NCBI GenBank assembly: GCA_024362935.1
Contig: JANCRA010000065.1
Location: 2,108,001-2,172,000, forward strand
DNA: 64,000 nucleotides
Direction of reading: 5' to 3'
Source of the DNA: Setophaga petechia
Lineage: Eukaryota; Chordata; Aves; Passeriformes; Parulidae
Within the stretch, counting starts at the first letter, position 1; every line of letters begins with the position of its first letter. A program made the translations under genes and the position numbers. Positions 22,640 to 32,343 of this stretch are shown here, one piece after another. The notes beneath the pieces were generated by a model, which searched no databases, had not been told where the DNA came from, and worked only from the letters and a program-made list of their open reading frames with translations.

Positions 22640-24085
22640 GGGACTGGTTTGTACTGGGAGTGACTGGGAATGACTGTGAGCATGCTGAGGGACACTGGGA
22701 TATACCAGGAGTGTCTGTTAACCATACTCAGGTGACTGGAACCACACTGGGAACAGGTGGGATCGTGCTGGGAAGAACTGGGACCCCATGCTGGGGCTAC
22801 CTGGGAGCGAGTGGGAATGACTGGGTGTACACTGGGGACAACTGGGCATGGCTGGGACCATGCTGGCAGGGACTGGGATCATCTGTGGAGTACCTGGGAC
22901 TATACTAGGGACAACTGGGATCACACTGGGAGGAACAGGGAGTGACTGGAACCGTCGTAGAGGCTACTGGGATCCTACTGGGATCACAGTAGGAGAAGCT
23001 GGCCAATGCTGGGAGTGACTGGGATCATACTGGATCATACTGGCAGCCACTGGGACTGCACTGGGGGTGACTGGGAGTGGCTGTGAGCAACTGGCATCAG
23101 GCTGGAAGCAACTCAGGGCAACTGGCAGTGACTGGGAACATGCTGGGAGCAACTGGGATACACTGGGAGAAACTGAAACCACACTGGGGATAAATGGGAG
23201 CAACTGGAACCACACTGGATGATCATGGGAGCAGCTGTGCCCATGCTGGGTCATACTGGGATCACACTGGGAGTGACTGGGAAGGTGCTGGCTCTGACTG
23301 GAACCATACTGGAAGAGACTGGGAGCAACTGGGCCCACACTGGTAGTGCCAGGGAGTCACTCTGAGCATGACTGCAATTATGCTGGGAGTATCGGGGACT
23401 GACTGGGGTCATACTGGGGGTGACTGGAACCATAATGGGAGTGACTGCTGCTCAGGCTGGGGTCATCCTGGGAGCCACTGGGAACACACTTTGGGCAACT
23501 GCCAGAAACTGGGATCATGCTGGAGGCAACTGGGAGGAACTGGGAAAGACTGGGATCATTCTGAGCTAACTAGAACTGTACTAGGCACACTGGGATATGC
23601 TGGGACTGTCTGTGACCATACTGGGGGGACTGGAAGCACACTGGGAACAGCTGGGACCATGCTGGGGGCAACTGGGAGTGAGTTGGACCATGCTGAGAGG
23701 GACTGGGACTATTCTAGGGACAACTGGGATCATGCTGGAAGGAACTGGGAACAAGTGGAACTATACTGGAGGCAACTGGGATCATACTGGGATGACAATG
23801 GGAGCAGTTGGATCCGTGCTGGGTGAGACTGGGATCACACTGAGGGTGCTTGGAATCATACTGGGATTGACTGGGAGTGGCTGTGAGGACTGGAATCATG
23901 CTGAAAGCAACTGGGAGGAACTGGGAGCATTCTGCAGGTGACTGGGATAAACTGGGAGAGACTGGGAGTCACTGGGATCATACTGCAGGCTCTTGGGGTC
24001 ATGCTGGCATTGACAGGCAGCAACTGGGATCACACTGGGGGCCACTGGCATCATACTGGCAGTGACTGGGAGCAACTGGGAATGG
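22640..24085. repeat. ACTGGGA minisatellite, array 1
   Basis: About 1.4 kb of imperfect tandem repeats built from 'actgggatcatactgggag' and variants such as 'gcaactgggaccatgctggg', with irregular 18-42 bp spacing. It sits just outside the promoter of zinc-finger locus 1. The same family flanks locus 2. Confidence 0.93.
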
Positions 24086-24894
24086 CAGGATGCAGCTGCA
24101 GCAGCGGCAGCTCCCCAGGGGCCCTGTGCCAGTGCCGCTCGTGGTGCCGGCTCTGGCTGTGCCCAGATCCCGCTGGAAGGGGATCCCAGCCAGGGACCCC
24201 ATGGACACCAACTGGGGGAACCCCGGGCCGGGCTCCGACAGCGCCACGGGCAGGGAACGCAGGGACAGGAGAACTGGGGGGACACCGAGATTTGGGGGCT
24301 GGGGGGGCACGGGGGAACCAAAGGGGGAACCAAAGGGAGAGCTGGGAGAGCAGGGAACGGGGTTTGGGGGTTCCAGGACTGAGAAAAGGGGAGGCTGCAG
24401 TGGGCAGAGGGGGGACGGGCTGGGCTAAGGGGGTTCCTGCATCCAGGAAAGGGAGCTCCAAGGGTCCCCGGTGTTCCGCATTCCCAGCAAAAAGTGGGAA
24501 AACCCGGGATGGCTGGGAATAGGGGTGCCGGGTGTCCTCAGTGTTGAGGAGAGGAGGGGCTGGGGGCTGGGAAAGGCAGGAATTGGGGTCCAGGGGGTCT
24601 CTGAGTGAAGGAAAAGGGGGCTCTGGGTGCTGGGAGAGGCGGGATGGCCGGGAAGGGGGTGCGGGGGTTGTTGGTGCCGGATAAGGGGGTGCAGGGCGGA
24701 TCCCATGCCCGGGAATGGGGGTGCGGGGGGATCCCGGCACCCAGGAATGGGGGTTCAGGGGCCCCCCGGTGCTCCGGGATGGGCGATCAGGGAGTCCCGG
24801 TGCCGGGGGTCCCCCTCAGATCTCGCCGCCCCCCCGGGCCCCAGGAGCGCCCCCAGCCCCAGCGCTGGAGCCATCGCGCTGCTCCTCCTCACTC
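24086..24894. other. GC-rich segment with degenerate G-rich repeats
   Basis: G-rich on the plus strand (repeats of gggatggctggg, ggggttccaggg, ggggtgcgggggg). Open frames here are compositional. No gene is supported. Confidence 0.55.
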
Positions 24895-25207
24895 CCAGTG
24901 TGATCCCAGTACGGTCCCAGTAGAACTCAGTCACCCGGGAGCTGCTCCCAGCATGATCCCAGTACAGCCCAGTCACTTCCGCTGCTGCCATCCCCCCCAG
25001 CCCTCGCTCCGTTCCGACCTGTCCCGGCTCCATCCCCGCCCCTCCCGCGGGCTGCGAGGGCTCCGGCACCGGGGGAGGAGGAGGAGGAGGGAGGGAGGAA
25101 GAGGCGGAGCGGCAGCAGGAAGCGGCGGGAGCAGAGGACGGCCGGGATCGCGCGGCTCCGGCGCTGCCTGAACTCCGGAACCCGGGAGCATCGGCCCCAT
25201 CCCGCAG
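24895..25207 (+). promoter_or_regulatory. Inverted promoter fragment of the zinc-finger family
   Basis: Positions 24,895-24,985 are the minisatellite in reverse orientation (agtgtgatcccagtacggtc). Positions 25,010-25,130 resemble the reverse complement of 22,370-22,480 (gacctgtcccggctccat, ggctgcgagggctccgg, gaggaggaggaggagg). The segment ends with a possible GCAG|GTGCCC donor. It therefore looks like a zinc-finger promoter facing right, divergent from locus 1. No zinc-finger exons follow, because this arm is replaced by other sequence and the retroviral element. Confidence 0.45.
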
Positions 25208-25640
25208 GTGCCCGGGGAGGTTCCCCCCTGTCCCAGCTGCTGGGGTCACACTTGGATTGGGGGTCCCCCTTCTCCTCGGTGCCCGCCCTGCTCAGGCTGC
25301 TGGGAGACCCAGCGATCCCAAAAGTTCCCCCTTTTCCATCTCTCCGGGATGCTGGAGGTTATAAATAGCCCAACCCAGGGAACCCCCAGGATATCTGAGC
25401 TGAGCTCCCCCTCCCCGCTTACCTGCGCGATGGGGGGGCAATGATCCCACAGGTCGGAGCTGCAAATTCAGGAAGGGTCGACCGCGTGGTTTTCTTCTTT
25501 TATTGATGCTCATTTGTCCCTCCTCTTCCTCCCCCTTCTCTTCCATCCCCCCTCCTCCTCCCCCCTGACCCCGCCTCCTCCTCCCCCTTCATCCCTGCCC
25601 TTCCCTCCCTCCTCCTCCTCCCCCAGCAGCAGCCACACCC
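25208..25640 (-). repeat. Promoter-side remnant of a third zinc-finger locus
   Basis: Repeats 21,640-21,720 and 22,090-22,380 of locus 1 with a large internal deletion: 'ccccttctcctcggtgcccg', 'ctccccgcttacctgc' and 'ccctcctcttcctcccc'. The coding exons are missing. Confidence 0.6.
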
Positions 25641-25644
25641 TCGG

Positions 25645-25780
25645 TGCCCCATTCTCAGCCCTGGCACCGCTGTCCCAGCCTGCCCCGTGCCCAACCCTGG
25701 CACTGCTGTCCCAGCCCGCCCCGTGCCCGGCCCTGGCACTGCTGTCCCAGCCCGCCCCGTGCCTGGCCCCGCGGGACTCC
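25645..25780. repeat. 36-bp tandem repeat, about three copies
   Basis: The unit begins ccctggcactgctgtcccag and continues cccgccccgtgcccgg. An open frame runs from this repeat into the retroviral pol remnant, but this is most likely coincidental. Confidence 0.85.
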
Positions 25781-25869
25781 GACCTGCACGGCGGGGCCGG
25801 CGTGGGCTCTGTGGCCAAGGTGCACAGAAATCAGAAGTTGACTCTGTTAAACCAGCGGGACCTGCATCT

Positions 25870-26416
25870 CATCGCTGGGCAACAAAAAACAGTGAAAGAG
25901 CCGAAAAATCATCCCCCAGATCTCCTGCTCCTGAAGCTAGCAAGGCTTTGGAGAAAATTACTGATGCTCTGCAAAATAGACAAGCACATAGTTATGCTCC
26001 AGATAAACCTTTTTTCCTTGCAGTTCTGGGAGAAACGCTGAGACTGCATGGCCTCATCTTCCAGTGGGACTCCTCTCAAAATGATCCTTTGCTAATAATT
26101 GAATGGGGTTTTCTTTCTTACAGTGCACCAAAGACAATCTTCACACCTTTAGAGATGATTTCTCAAATTGTCATTAAGGGCAGGGCAAGGCTTCTTGCCA
26201 TAGCAGGTTGTGAATTTAAAATCATCTATTTACCTATGATTAAATCCTGTTTTGATTGGGCCATGCAAAAGTCAGAAGATTTACTGTATGCCTTGTTAGA
26301 TTTTCCAGGTGTTTGCTCTATTCTTTATCCAGCACACAAAGTGACCAAAGCTAAATTATGCTACAAAGAGAAAGCCCTTATCAGTGAAGAACCTTTAGAT
26401 GCAGTTACTCTCTTCA
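25870..26416 (+). pseudogene. pol: ERV reverse transcriptase, thumb/connection remnant
   Basis: The frame is open through to the RNase H boundary and contains IKGRARLLAIAGCEF, DWAMQKSEDLLYALLDF and ISEEPLDAVTLF, typical of the connection region before RNase H in class II elements. The catalytic fingers and palm (YxDD) are missing. A one-base frame change at about 26,415-26,420 separates it from RNase H, and the original frame stops at 26,446-26,448. Confidence 0.75.
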
Positions 26417-27647
26417 TGATGGGTCAGGACAAGCACACAAGGCAGTAGTTACCTGGCAAAATAAAAACACTAAATCCTGGGAACAAGACATTGAAAAGGT
26501 TGAAGGTTCTCCTCAGATTGTTGAATTGGCTGCAGTTGTAAGAGCATTTCAGCTCTTCCCAGAACCTTTTAACTTAGTCACTGATTCTGCATATGTTGCT
26601 AACATTGTTAAGAGAATTGAAGGGTCTGTTTTAAAAGATGTTGGCAATGACAACTTGTGTCTTTGGCTTACCTGTCTTGATCAAATTTTGTTACACAGGA
26701 CTAATCCTTCCTTTGTTGCTCCCATTAGAGCTCACTCTGGTCTCCCAGGATTTATGGCAGAAGGGAATGCAGGAGCTGATGCACTGGCATCAGCAGCGTG
26801 TGATGAGGGAGCTGCAGGAGACAGGAAAGGCTGCACGTCTGTGCTTCCTGCAGCTCCCTTGCCTGACATTGGTGAACAAGCTAAATTGAGTCATGCCTTT
26901 TTTCACCAAAATGCACGGGTGATCAGACAAGGTTTTCACATCTCCCTAGAGCAAGCACAAGCCATTGTACGGGCTTGCCCTGACTGCCAGCTAGTTCAAC
27001 CTATCCCTTCTACAGGAGCAACCAACCCAAGGGGGTTGGAGAGTTTGCAGAAGTGGCCAACAGGTGTCACAAAGTACCCTTCCTTTGGGAAATTTAAAAA
27101 TATCCATGTCTCTATTGATACATTTCCAAAAGCAGTTTTTGCGTCTGTACATACAGGAGAAACAGCTAAGCATGTTTGCCAGCATTTTTCACAAGCATTT
27201 TCCTCACTGGGTGTCCCTCAAGAAATTAAAACTGATAATAGTCCTTCATATGCTTCACAAGAATTGACCACATTTTTAAATGACTGGGGTGTTCGCCATA
27301 CATTTGGTATTCCCTACTCTCCTGCAGGTCAGGGAATGGTGGAAAGAACACATCAAACTCTAAAACATATTTTAGATCCACAAAAAGGGGGGGCAGCCCA
27401 GGATACACCTCAGAGGAGGCTGAATAGGGCTTTGTATGTTTATAACTTTTTGAATAGCTCTGCAGAAGCTATTTACAGACATTTCAAGAACAATAAAAAA
27501 GCAAAACTGAAGGAACACCCCCCAGGTTTAATTAAAAATCTAGAATCAGGAAAAACAGAGGGACCATTTGAGCTTATTACATGGGGCAAGGGTTTTTTGT
27601 GTATTTCTACAGATACAGGACTCAAGTGGATTCCAGCAAAAAAGTGA
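26417..27647 (+). pseudogene. pol: ERV RNase H and integrase
   Basis: RNase H opens with DGSG in the frame after the frameshift and has LAAVVRAF and VTDSAYVAN further on. Integrase has the zinc-binding histidines and cysteines (HAFFH, CPDC), then a catalytic domain with the three acidic residues in context (SIDTF, KTDNSPSY, GMVERTH). A C-terminal domain around PFELITWGKG and LKWIPAKK runs to the stop at 27,647. The frame from RNase H to the end of integrase is uninterrupted for about 400 codons, but the element is disconnected from its gag-pro-RT part, so no functional polyprotein can be made from it. Confidence 0.85.
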
Positions 27648-27733
27648 AATCATACCACCCATCAAAGCCCGTGGCTGCTTCTGCACCAGCCAGTGACCCT
27701 GTGAGGGGGAGCCGAGAGACGGGCACCCAAACA

Positions 27734-29020
27734 TGAACTACACAGAACCACTCAGAGAAAACTGTCTGCCAGAAATGGATCAAGAACAGAATGGAGTTGT
27801 ATTATTAGTGGCACTGGTGCATGCTGTTTTTAACTTTTTAGTTTTATCATTGCAGTGAAGCTTTACCTGTAACTCAACCAAAAACAAATGTTTGGGTTTC
27901 TTTAGCCAAGTCCGCAGGCTCTGACACCATTTGCTTATCTAACACTAGCCCTGATAAACCTTTTTCAACTTGTTTAGTTGGAGTTCCTTTCCCAGAGGGT
28001 TTTGATAATGTTTCTTTTGAGAAATATTTGCCATATGATGATCATCACATTTCCCCAACTCCCAGCCCGAGACACCAAACTTATATTGATAATTTTAAAG
28101 TTAGTAAATCTGACCTTCAAGAATTAGAAATTTTAGGCTCACTAACTATGGACACTTGTTATTTGTTTCATTTTGTAGGAAAAATGGGCCACATTTAAAT
28201 GTTACTCCTTATCATGCAGTTTATAGCAATATGACTTCTTCGTGTAATCAAACTAAGCTTCTGAGATATGATGAACCTCATACAGATTGCTTAACAAACT
28301 TCCAATTCAATTTTCTAAAGGAATTTGGCTCATCTGTGGAGACAGGGCTTGGCAAGGTATTCCCTCAAAAATAGATGGTGGTCCTTGTGCACTGGGACAA
28401 CTTACAATGACTGCTCCCAGTGTCAAAAAAGCAATCAAAAAGAAAAATAGAAAAATAAGATCTTCCTTAGGGCATCATGATGACAGCAACTGCGATAGTG
28501 AGTTTCACCCCTGGAACTCTGGAAAATCAATTGTTACAAGCATTTTTTTGCCTCAGCTAAGTTCTGCAATTGCGTTGAAACAGTTAAACAAATTAGGGTG
28601 TTGGCTCAGTAAAGAAGTAAATGCCATCTCTACCATAATTACTGATTTGCTGACAGATGAAGAGGCAGTCAGACACGCCACTTTACAAAACAGAGCTGCT
28701 GTTGACTTTCTTTTACTAGCACATGGGCATGGCTGTGAAGATTTTGAAGGATTGTGTTGTATGAATTTGTCTGATCATTCTGCTTCAATTCACAAACAGC
28801 TGCAAAACTTAAAAGATGTAGCTGACCAAATTACAACAGATGATCCATCTTGGTAAGACAGTTTGATGGTTGGAGCGTTGCAACTTGGCTGAAGGAACTT
28901 TGTAAGTGAGGCTTGATTGGGTTAGTGATGATAATTGGAATTATGGTAGTGGTACCCTGTGCACTTCAATGTGTGCAGAGAATGATGAATAAGACAGTTT
29001 CCAGCATCTTTTTTGTTCAT
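27734..29020 (+). pseudogene. env: ERV envelope remnant, alpharetrovirus-like
   Basis: The surface region is broken into at least three frames: a start at 27,734 that stops at about 27,859, then pieces covering 27,860-28,197 and 28,156-28,374. The transmembrane part (28,380-28,856) follows a basic KKKNRKIR stretch. It keeps the immunosuppressive-type helix beginning LQNRAAVDFLLL and a C-x6-C-C motif (CEDFEGLCC), which marks a covalently linked SU-TM envelope. It stops at 28,854-28,856. A hydrophobic membrane segment (LVMIIGIMVVVPCAL) follows in another frame at 28,920-28,965. The gene is clearly dead. Confidence 0.8.
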
Positions 29021-29034
29021 CAGAATGGGGGAGA

Positions 29035-29574
29035 TGTTGGGAAGGATGCAAGTTTGACAAGAAAGTCTCACAGATATGTATGCTTAACAGAAAGATTTTT
29101 AAATGTGGAGTCTGATGAAGGAATAGAGATGGAAGCAAGTTTTGATCTAGAAGAAAAGAATTGCTGAGCCAGTCTTACTGGCTAACCAAGGAGGCAAAGG
29201 GTGTGTTAGTTAGAAGGGGTTTTTATGGCTTAGAGCAAAGGATAAACCCACCTCAAACAAGAAGATGTTTTTACCAAACAGAAAGATAGCACAGGTAAAC
29301 AAGTCAGCAAAGTTGCAAGTAGAAAAAAGGTCTCAGAATTTTCCACTGCAAGAAAACTGAAAAACAGCTTCTAGCTTAAACTGTAATGTACTAACTTTTA
29401 GTGATTGGAGAATGGTAACATCAATATGGTAATTATAGGAGTTTTGATAGGCTATAGGTAACAGAAGGGTATAGATTCATTCTACTGTATTAAGATGCTC
29501 AGCAAAGAAAAGTATATAATGCATTGTAACCAAAACCAAAGGGTCTCCAGGCCTGCCTGCAGCTGGAGCTGACA
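29035..29574 (+). mobile_element. 3' LTR of the class II ERV
   Basis: Preceded by a short polypurine tract (aatgggggaga) and starting TGTTGGGAAGGATG. A TATA box (agtatataatgc) lies at about 29,510. The proposed end, GCTGACA at 29,574, is three bases from the next LTR and is uncertain. The left half aligns with the LTR at 42,323 (TGTTGGG.....GATG, gcaagttttga). Confidence 0.65.
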
Positions 29575-29577
29575 GCT

Positions 29578-30224
29578 TGTCCTAGGGTGACGTTATGGTG
29601 CTTGTGTCCCCATTCATGTGCTCTGTTTATGCTGGATATCATGTTCTGTGCCTTTGAGACTGGCTCTGAAGAGTGAAAGTTTTGTTTTGGTTTCTTATCA
29701 GCCGCTCCCCCATGGCTGGTGGGACACACAGATGGGGCAGTACATTGTGCTGCTTTTGCTTTTTGCTTGGCTTTTTGTTCTGCTCTCGCTCCAGCTTTGC
29801 TCTTGCTATTGCTTCTGCTCATTAGTTAGTTTAGCTAAACAGTCCAGATTTCTTCCTGGACTGTTTCTCCTCTCCTTTTTATGGACCCACTTGAACCTGC
29901 TCGGGACTGGGACCTGGGAACACCGAGAGTTTGCACCTTGTGGCTGCAGCAGCTGCCCCAGCGCCGGAGGGACTGAGGACAGAGCGACCACCCCCAGAGA
30001 GACTTTCTGAATTTGTCATCTCTGTCAGAGCAGTGACAGAGTGGTGTCACCTGGTATTGTTCATTTTGTGTGCTGGGGGTGCTGTGCCTGTTAAATAAAC
30101 AGGTTCTTTCCACTTCTCTCCGAGGAATCCATCCCGACCCGGTTGAGGGGAGGGGCTGTGTGGGTTTGCTTTCTGGAGAGGCCCCTTTGGACATTCTCTA
30201 CCAAATTTGCCCTAAATCAGGACA
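29578..30224 (+). mobile_element. ERVL-type solo LTR
   Basis: Begins TGTCCTAGGG and ends CCTAAATCAGGACA. It is a paralogue of 18,767-19,432 but better preserved. A polyadenylation signal (gttaaataaacagg) lies near 30,094. It abuts the class II LTR almost exactly, so it inserted at or next to that LTR's end. Confidence 0.7.
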
Positions 30225-30261
30225 CCACCTTTCCACCTGTCCTGGATGACTCGGGCTGTCT

Positions 30262-30422
30262 GATGTAACAATAGGGGGAAAAGGGGACTGTGGGGAGAGC
30301 AGAGGACATCTAAAAAACAGACTGCAATAACATAATCACACATCAATAAAGCTTCTCTTAATATTCACACAGTATTCATCCCTTAATTGTGAGAGCCAAT
30401 CATCTCATTAGCCATCTATAAC
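30262..30422 (-). mobile_element. Class I-type LTR fragment, antisense
   Basis: Matches the right end of the LTR at 17,047-17,473: 'gggggaaaaggggactgtgg', 'cccttaattgtgagagccaa' and 'tagccatctataaca'. The rest of the LTR is missing. Confidence 0.55.
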
Positions 30423-30755
30423 ACAAAGTTGACCTAAAATCACCGTTAAAAGGCTTGGTTCAACCTAAAATTACGCAGAGGCCTAAAATCAGCCAAAGGC
30501 ATCTAAAATCCACCCTAAACCTCCCCAGTTTATCCTAAAATCACCCAAACAGGCACCCAAACTCCACCCAAATGAGCTTATATGATCCTAATCAAATCAA
30601 AAATTCACCCTAGACCCCACCAGATTTGGCCTAAAATCAGCCAGAGGGGCCTAAAATCCACCCTAAAAAGCTTGAAATCACTGCAAGGGACCTGAACCCC
30701 ACCCTAAACCTGCCCAGATTTGCCTAAAATCACCCAAATGGGCCTAAATTCTCCG
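30423..30755. repeat. CCTAAAATC tandem array
   Basis: Imperfect repeats of roughly 30 bp built on 'ggcctaaaatccaccctaaa' and 'cctaaaatcacccaaatggg'. A related G-rich complementary pattern occurs at 39,600-39,840. Confidence 0.7.
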
Positions 30756-31790
30756 GGACTGAGACCAAACCCTGCAGCAGAACCAGCACCAGCAGCAAGA
30801 CTGAGACCGACACTGGAACTGGGATTGGCAGCACTACAGGACCAGCACCGGGACTGGGACCGAGACCCAGACCAGAACCAGCACCAGAACTGGCACTGGG
30901 ACCAAGACTGGGACCAAGCCTGACATTGGGACCGGCACCAGGAGCGCTTTGGAACTGGGACTGGCACCGGCAGCGCTCCAGGACTGGGATCAGGACCGAG
31001 ACTGGAACCCGGCACCCGCAGCGGGACTGCTCTGGGACCGGGACCAGGACCGAGACCGGGAGCCCTCCAGGACTGAGACCGAGAGCATCACCGGAACCAG
31101 CACCGAGACTGGCAGCACTCTGGGACCGGGAGCGAGACTGAGATTGGCACTGGGAGCACTCCGGGACCAAGACCAGAACCAGTAGCAGCACTGGGTCCAG
31201 AACTGCTCTGAGACCGAGAGTGAGACTGAGACCGGGACTGGCACCGCTCTGCGACTGAGATTGACACGAGAACCAGAATCAGCACTGGGAGTGCTCCAGG
31301 ACTAAGGCAGAGACTGAGGCTGGCACTGGGACTGAGATCAGCGCCAGGATCACTCTGAGACTGGCACTGGGATTGGAAATGGGATCGGAAATGGGATTGG
31401 CACTGGGATCCCTCCTAGACATCTGCATTCATGCTCTGGGACTGGGACCGAGGTTGAGATTGGCACTGGGAGCACTCTGGGACCAAGACTGGCGCCAGTA
31501 GCAGCACTGGGTCCAGAACTGCTCCGAGACCAAAACTGAGACCAGCACTTAAACCAGCACCAGCACTGGCACCAAGAATCGCACCGCTCCAGGACTGAGA
31601 CTGGGACTGGGACTGGCACCACTCTGGGATTGAGATCAAGACTAGGACTGGAATCAGCGTCAGGAGTGCTCCAGGACTGATACACAGACCGAGGGTAGCA
31701 CTGGGACTGGGATCAGCGCTGGGATCTCTCTGGGACCAGCACCAAGATCAGAAATGGGACTGGAAATGGGATTGGCACTGGGCTCCCTCC
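30756..31790. repeat. GGGACC/GAGACT hexamer-based array
   Basis: About 1 kb of satellite-like DNA in which nearly all spacing is a multiple of six: 'gggactgggaccgagac', 'cagcaccagaactggcactg', 'agcactctgggaccgggagc'. As a consequence, both strands show long open frames of simple dipeptide pattern (VPVPVSV, RDWDRD). These frames are compositional. Confidence 0.88.
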
Positions 31791-31879
31791 TGGACCTCTG
31801 GGTTTGTTTCGGGGATCTTTGGCTGCGCCCCCGGGCAGGATGGGGAGGGACCCCTGGGCAGGGTGGGACCCCCTCGGTT
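31791..31879. other. Short unique spacer
   Basis: Non-repetitive GC-rich bridge between two arrays. No feature seen. Confidence 0.4.
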
Positions 31880-32065
31880 CACATTGATCCACTGCAGCCA
31901 TCCTGGTCCATATGGTCCAGTTTGGATGATCCCAGTCTCTGCTCCTAATCCATATGGTCCCAGCCTGTGAAACCCTACTCCACATGATCCCAGTCTGTAC
32001 AATCCCAACCCACACAATCCCAGTCCACATGATCCCAGTCTGTGTGGTCCTGCACAGCACACACT
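31880..32065. repeat. ATGATCCCAGTC tandem array
   Basis: Imperfect repeats of 'cacatgatcccagtctgt' with 18-21 bp spacing. This is the reverse-complement flavour of the ACTGGGATCAT minisatellite seen beside the zinc-finger loci. Confidence 0.75.
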
Positions 32066-32343
32066 CCAAGGGTCTGGAATTCCAGTTCCAGCCAGGAAAA
32101 GATGTTCCTGCCCTTGAAGGCAAAGCTCGTAAGAAGGGGCCAAAAGCCAAGTGGAGCAAGATCCTACAGTGACATTTCACTGCCAGCCTTTAGAACTTCA
32201 CCCATGGCTGTTGTAGCTCCTGTACTGGGAATTAAATCAGGGCAGGGTCTTTGGTGGCAGCTGCCCTGGCTCAAGGGAGACACTGAGAGAGAAAGAGAGC
32301 AGGCAAAGAGAGGCAGGAGAGAAAGGAGGACACAAACACAATC
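32066..32343. other. Unique segment left of zinc-finger locus 2
   Basis: Includes a purine-rich stretch (gagagagaaagagagcagg) near 32,285. No gene is supported. Confidence 0.45.

Larger units (their letters stand above)
25810..29574 (+). mobile_element. 5'-truncated class II endogenous retrovirus
   Basis: Remnant of an endogenous retrovirus in the order end of reverse transcriptase, RNase H, integrase, envelope, polypurine tract, 3' LTR. The 5' LTR, gag, protease and most of reverse transcriptase are absent, and the left end abuts GC-rich repeat DNA at about 25,810. The integrase is of betaretrovirus/alpharetrovirus type. The transmembrane envelope region is alpharetrovirus-like. Multiple stops and frameshifts make it non-functional. 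Confidence 0.85.

Noticed and set aside
22441..24522. Frames rich in GTTGTxWDHTG-type peptides
   Set aside because: Direct translation of the ACTGGGA minisatellite, without biased substitution or start context.
30990..31285. Arrays of short repeats as a CRISPR locus
   Set aside because: Units are contiguous and diverged, without unique spacers, and the DNA is vertebrate.
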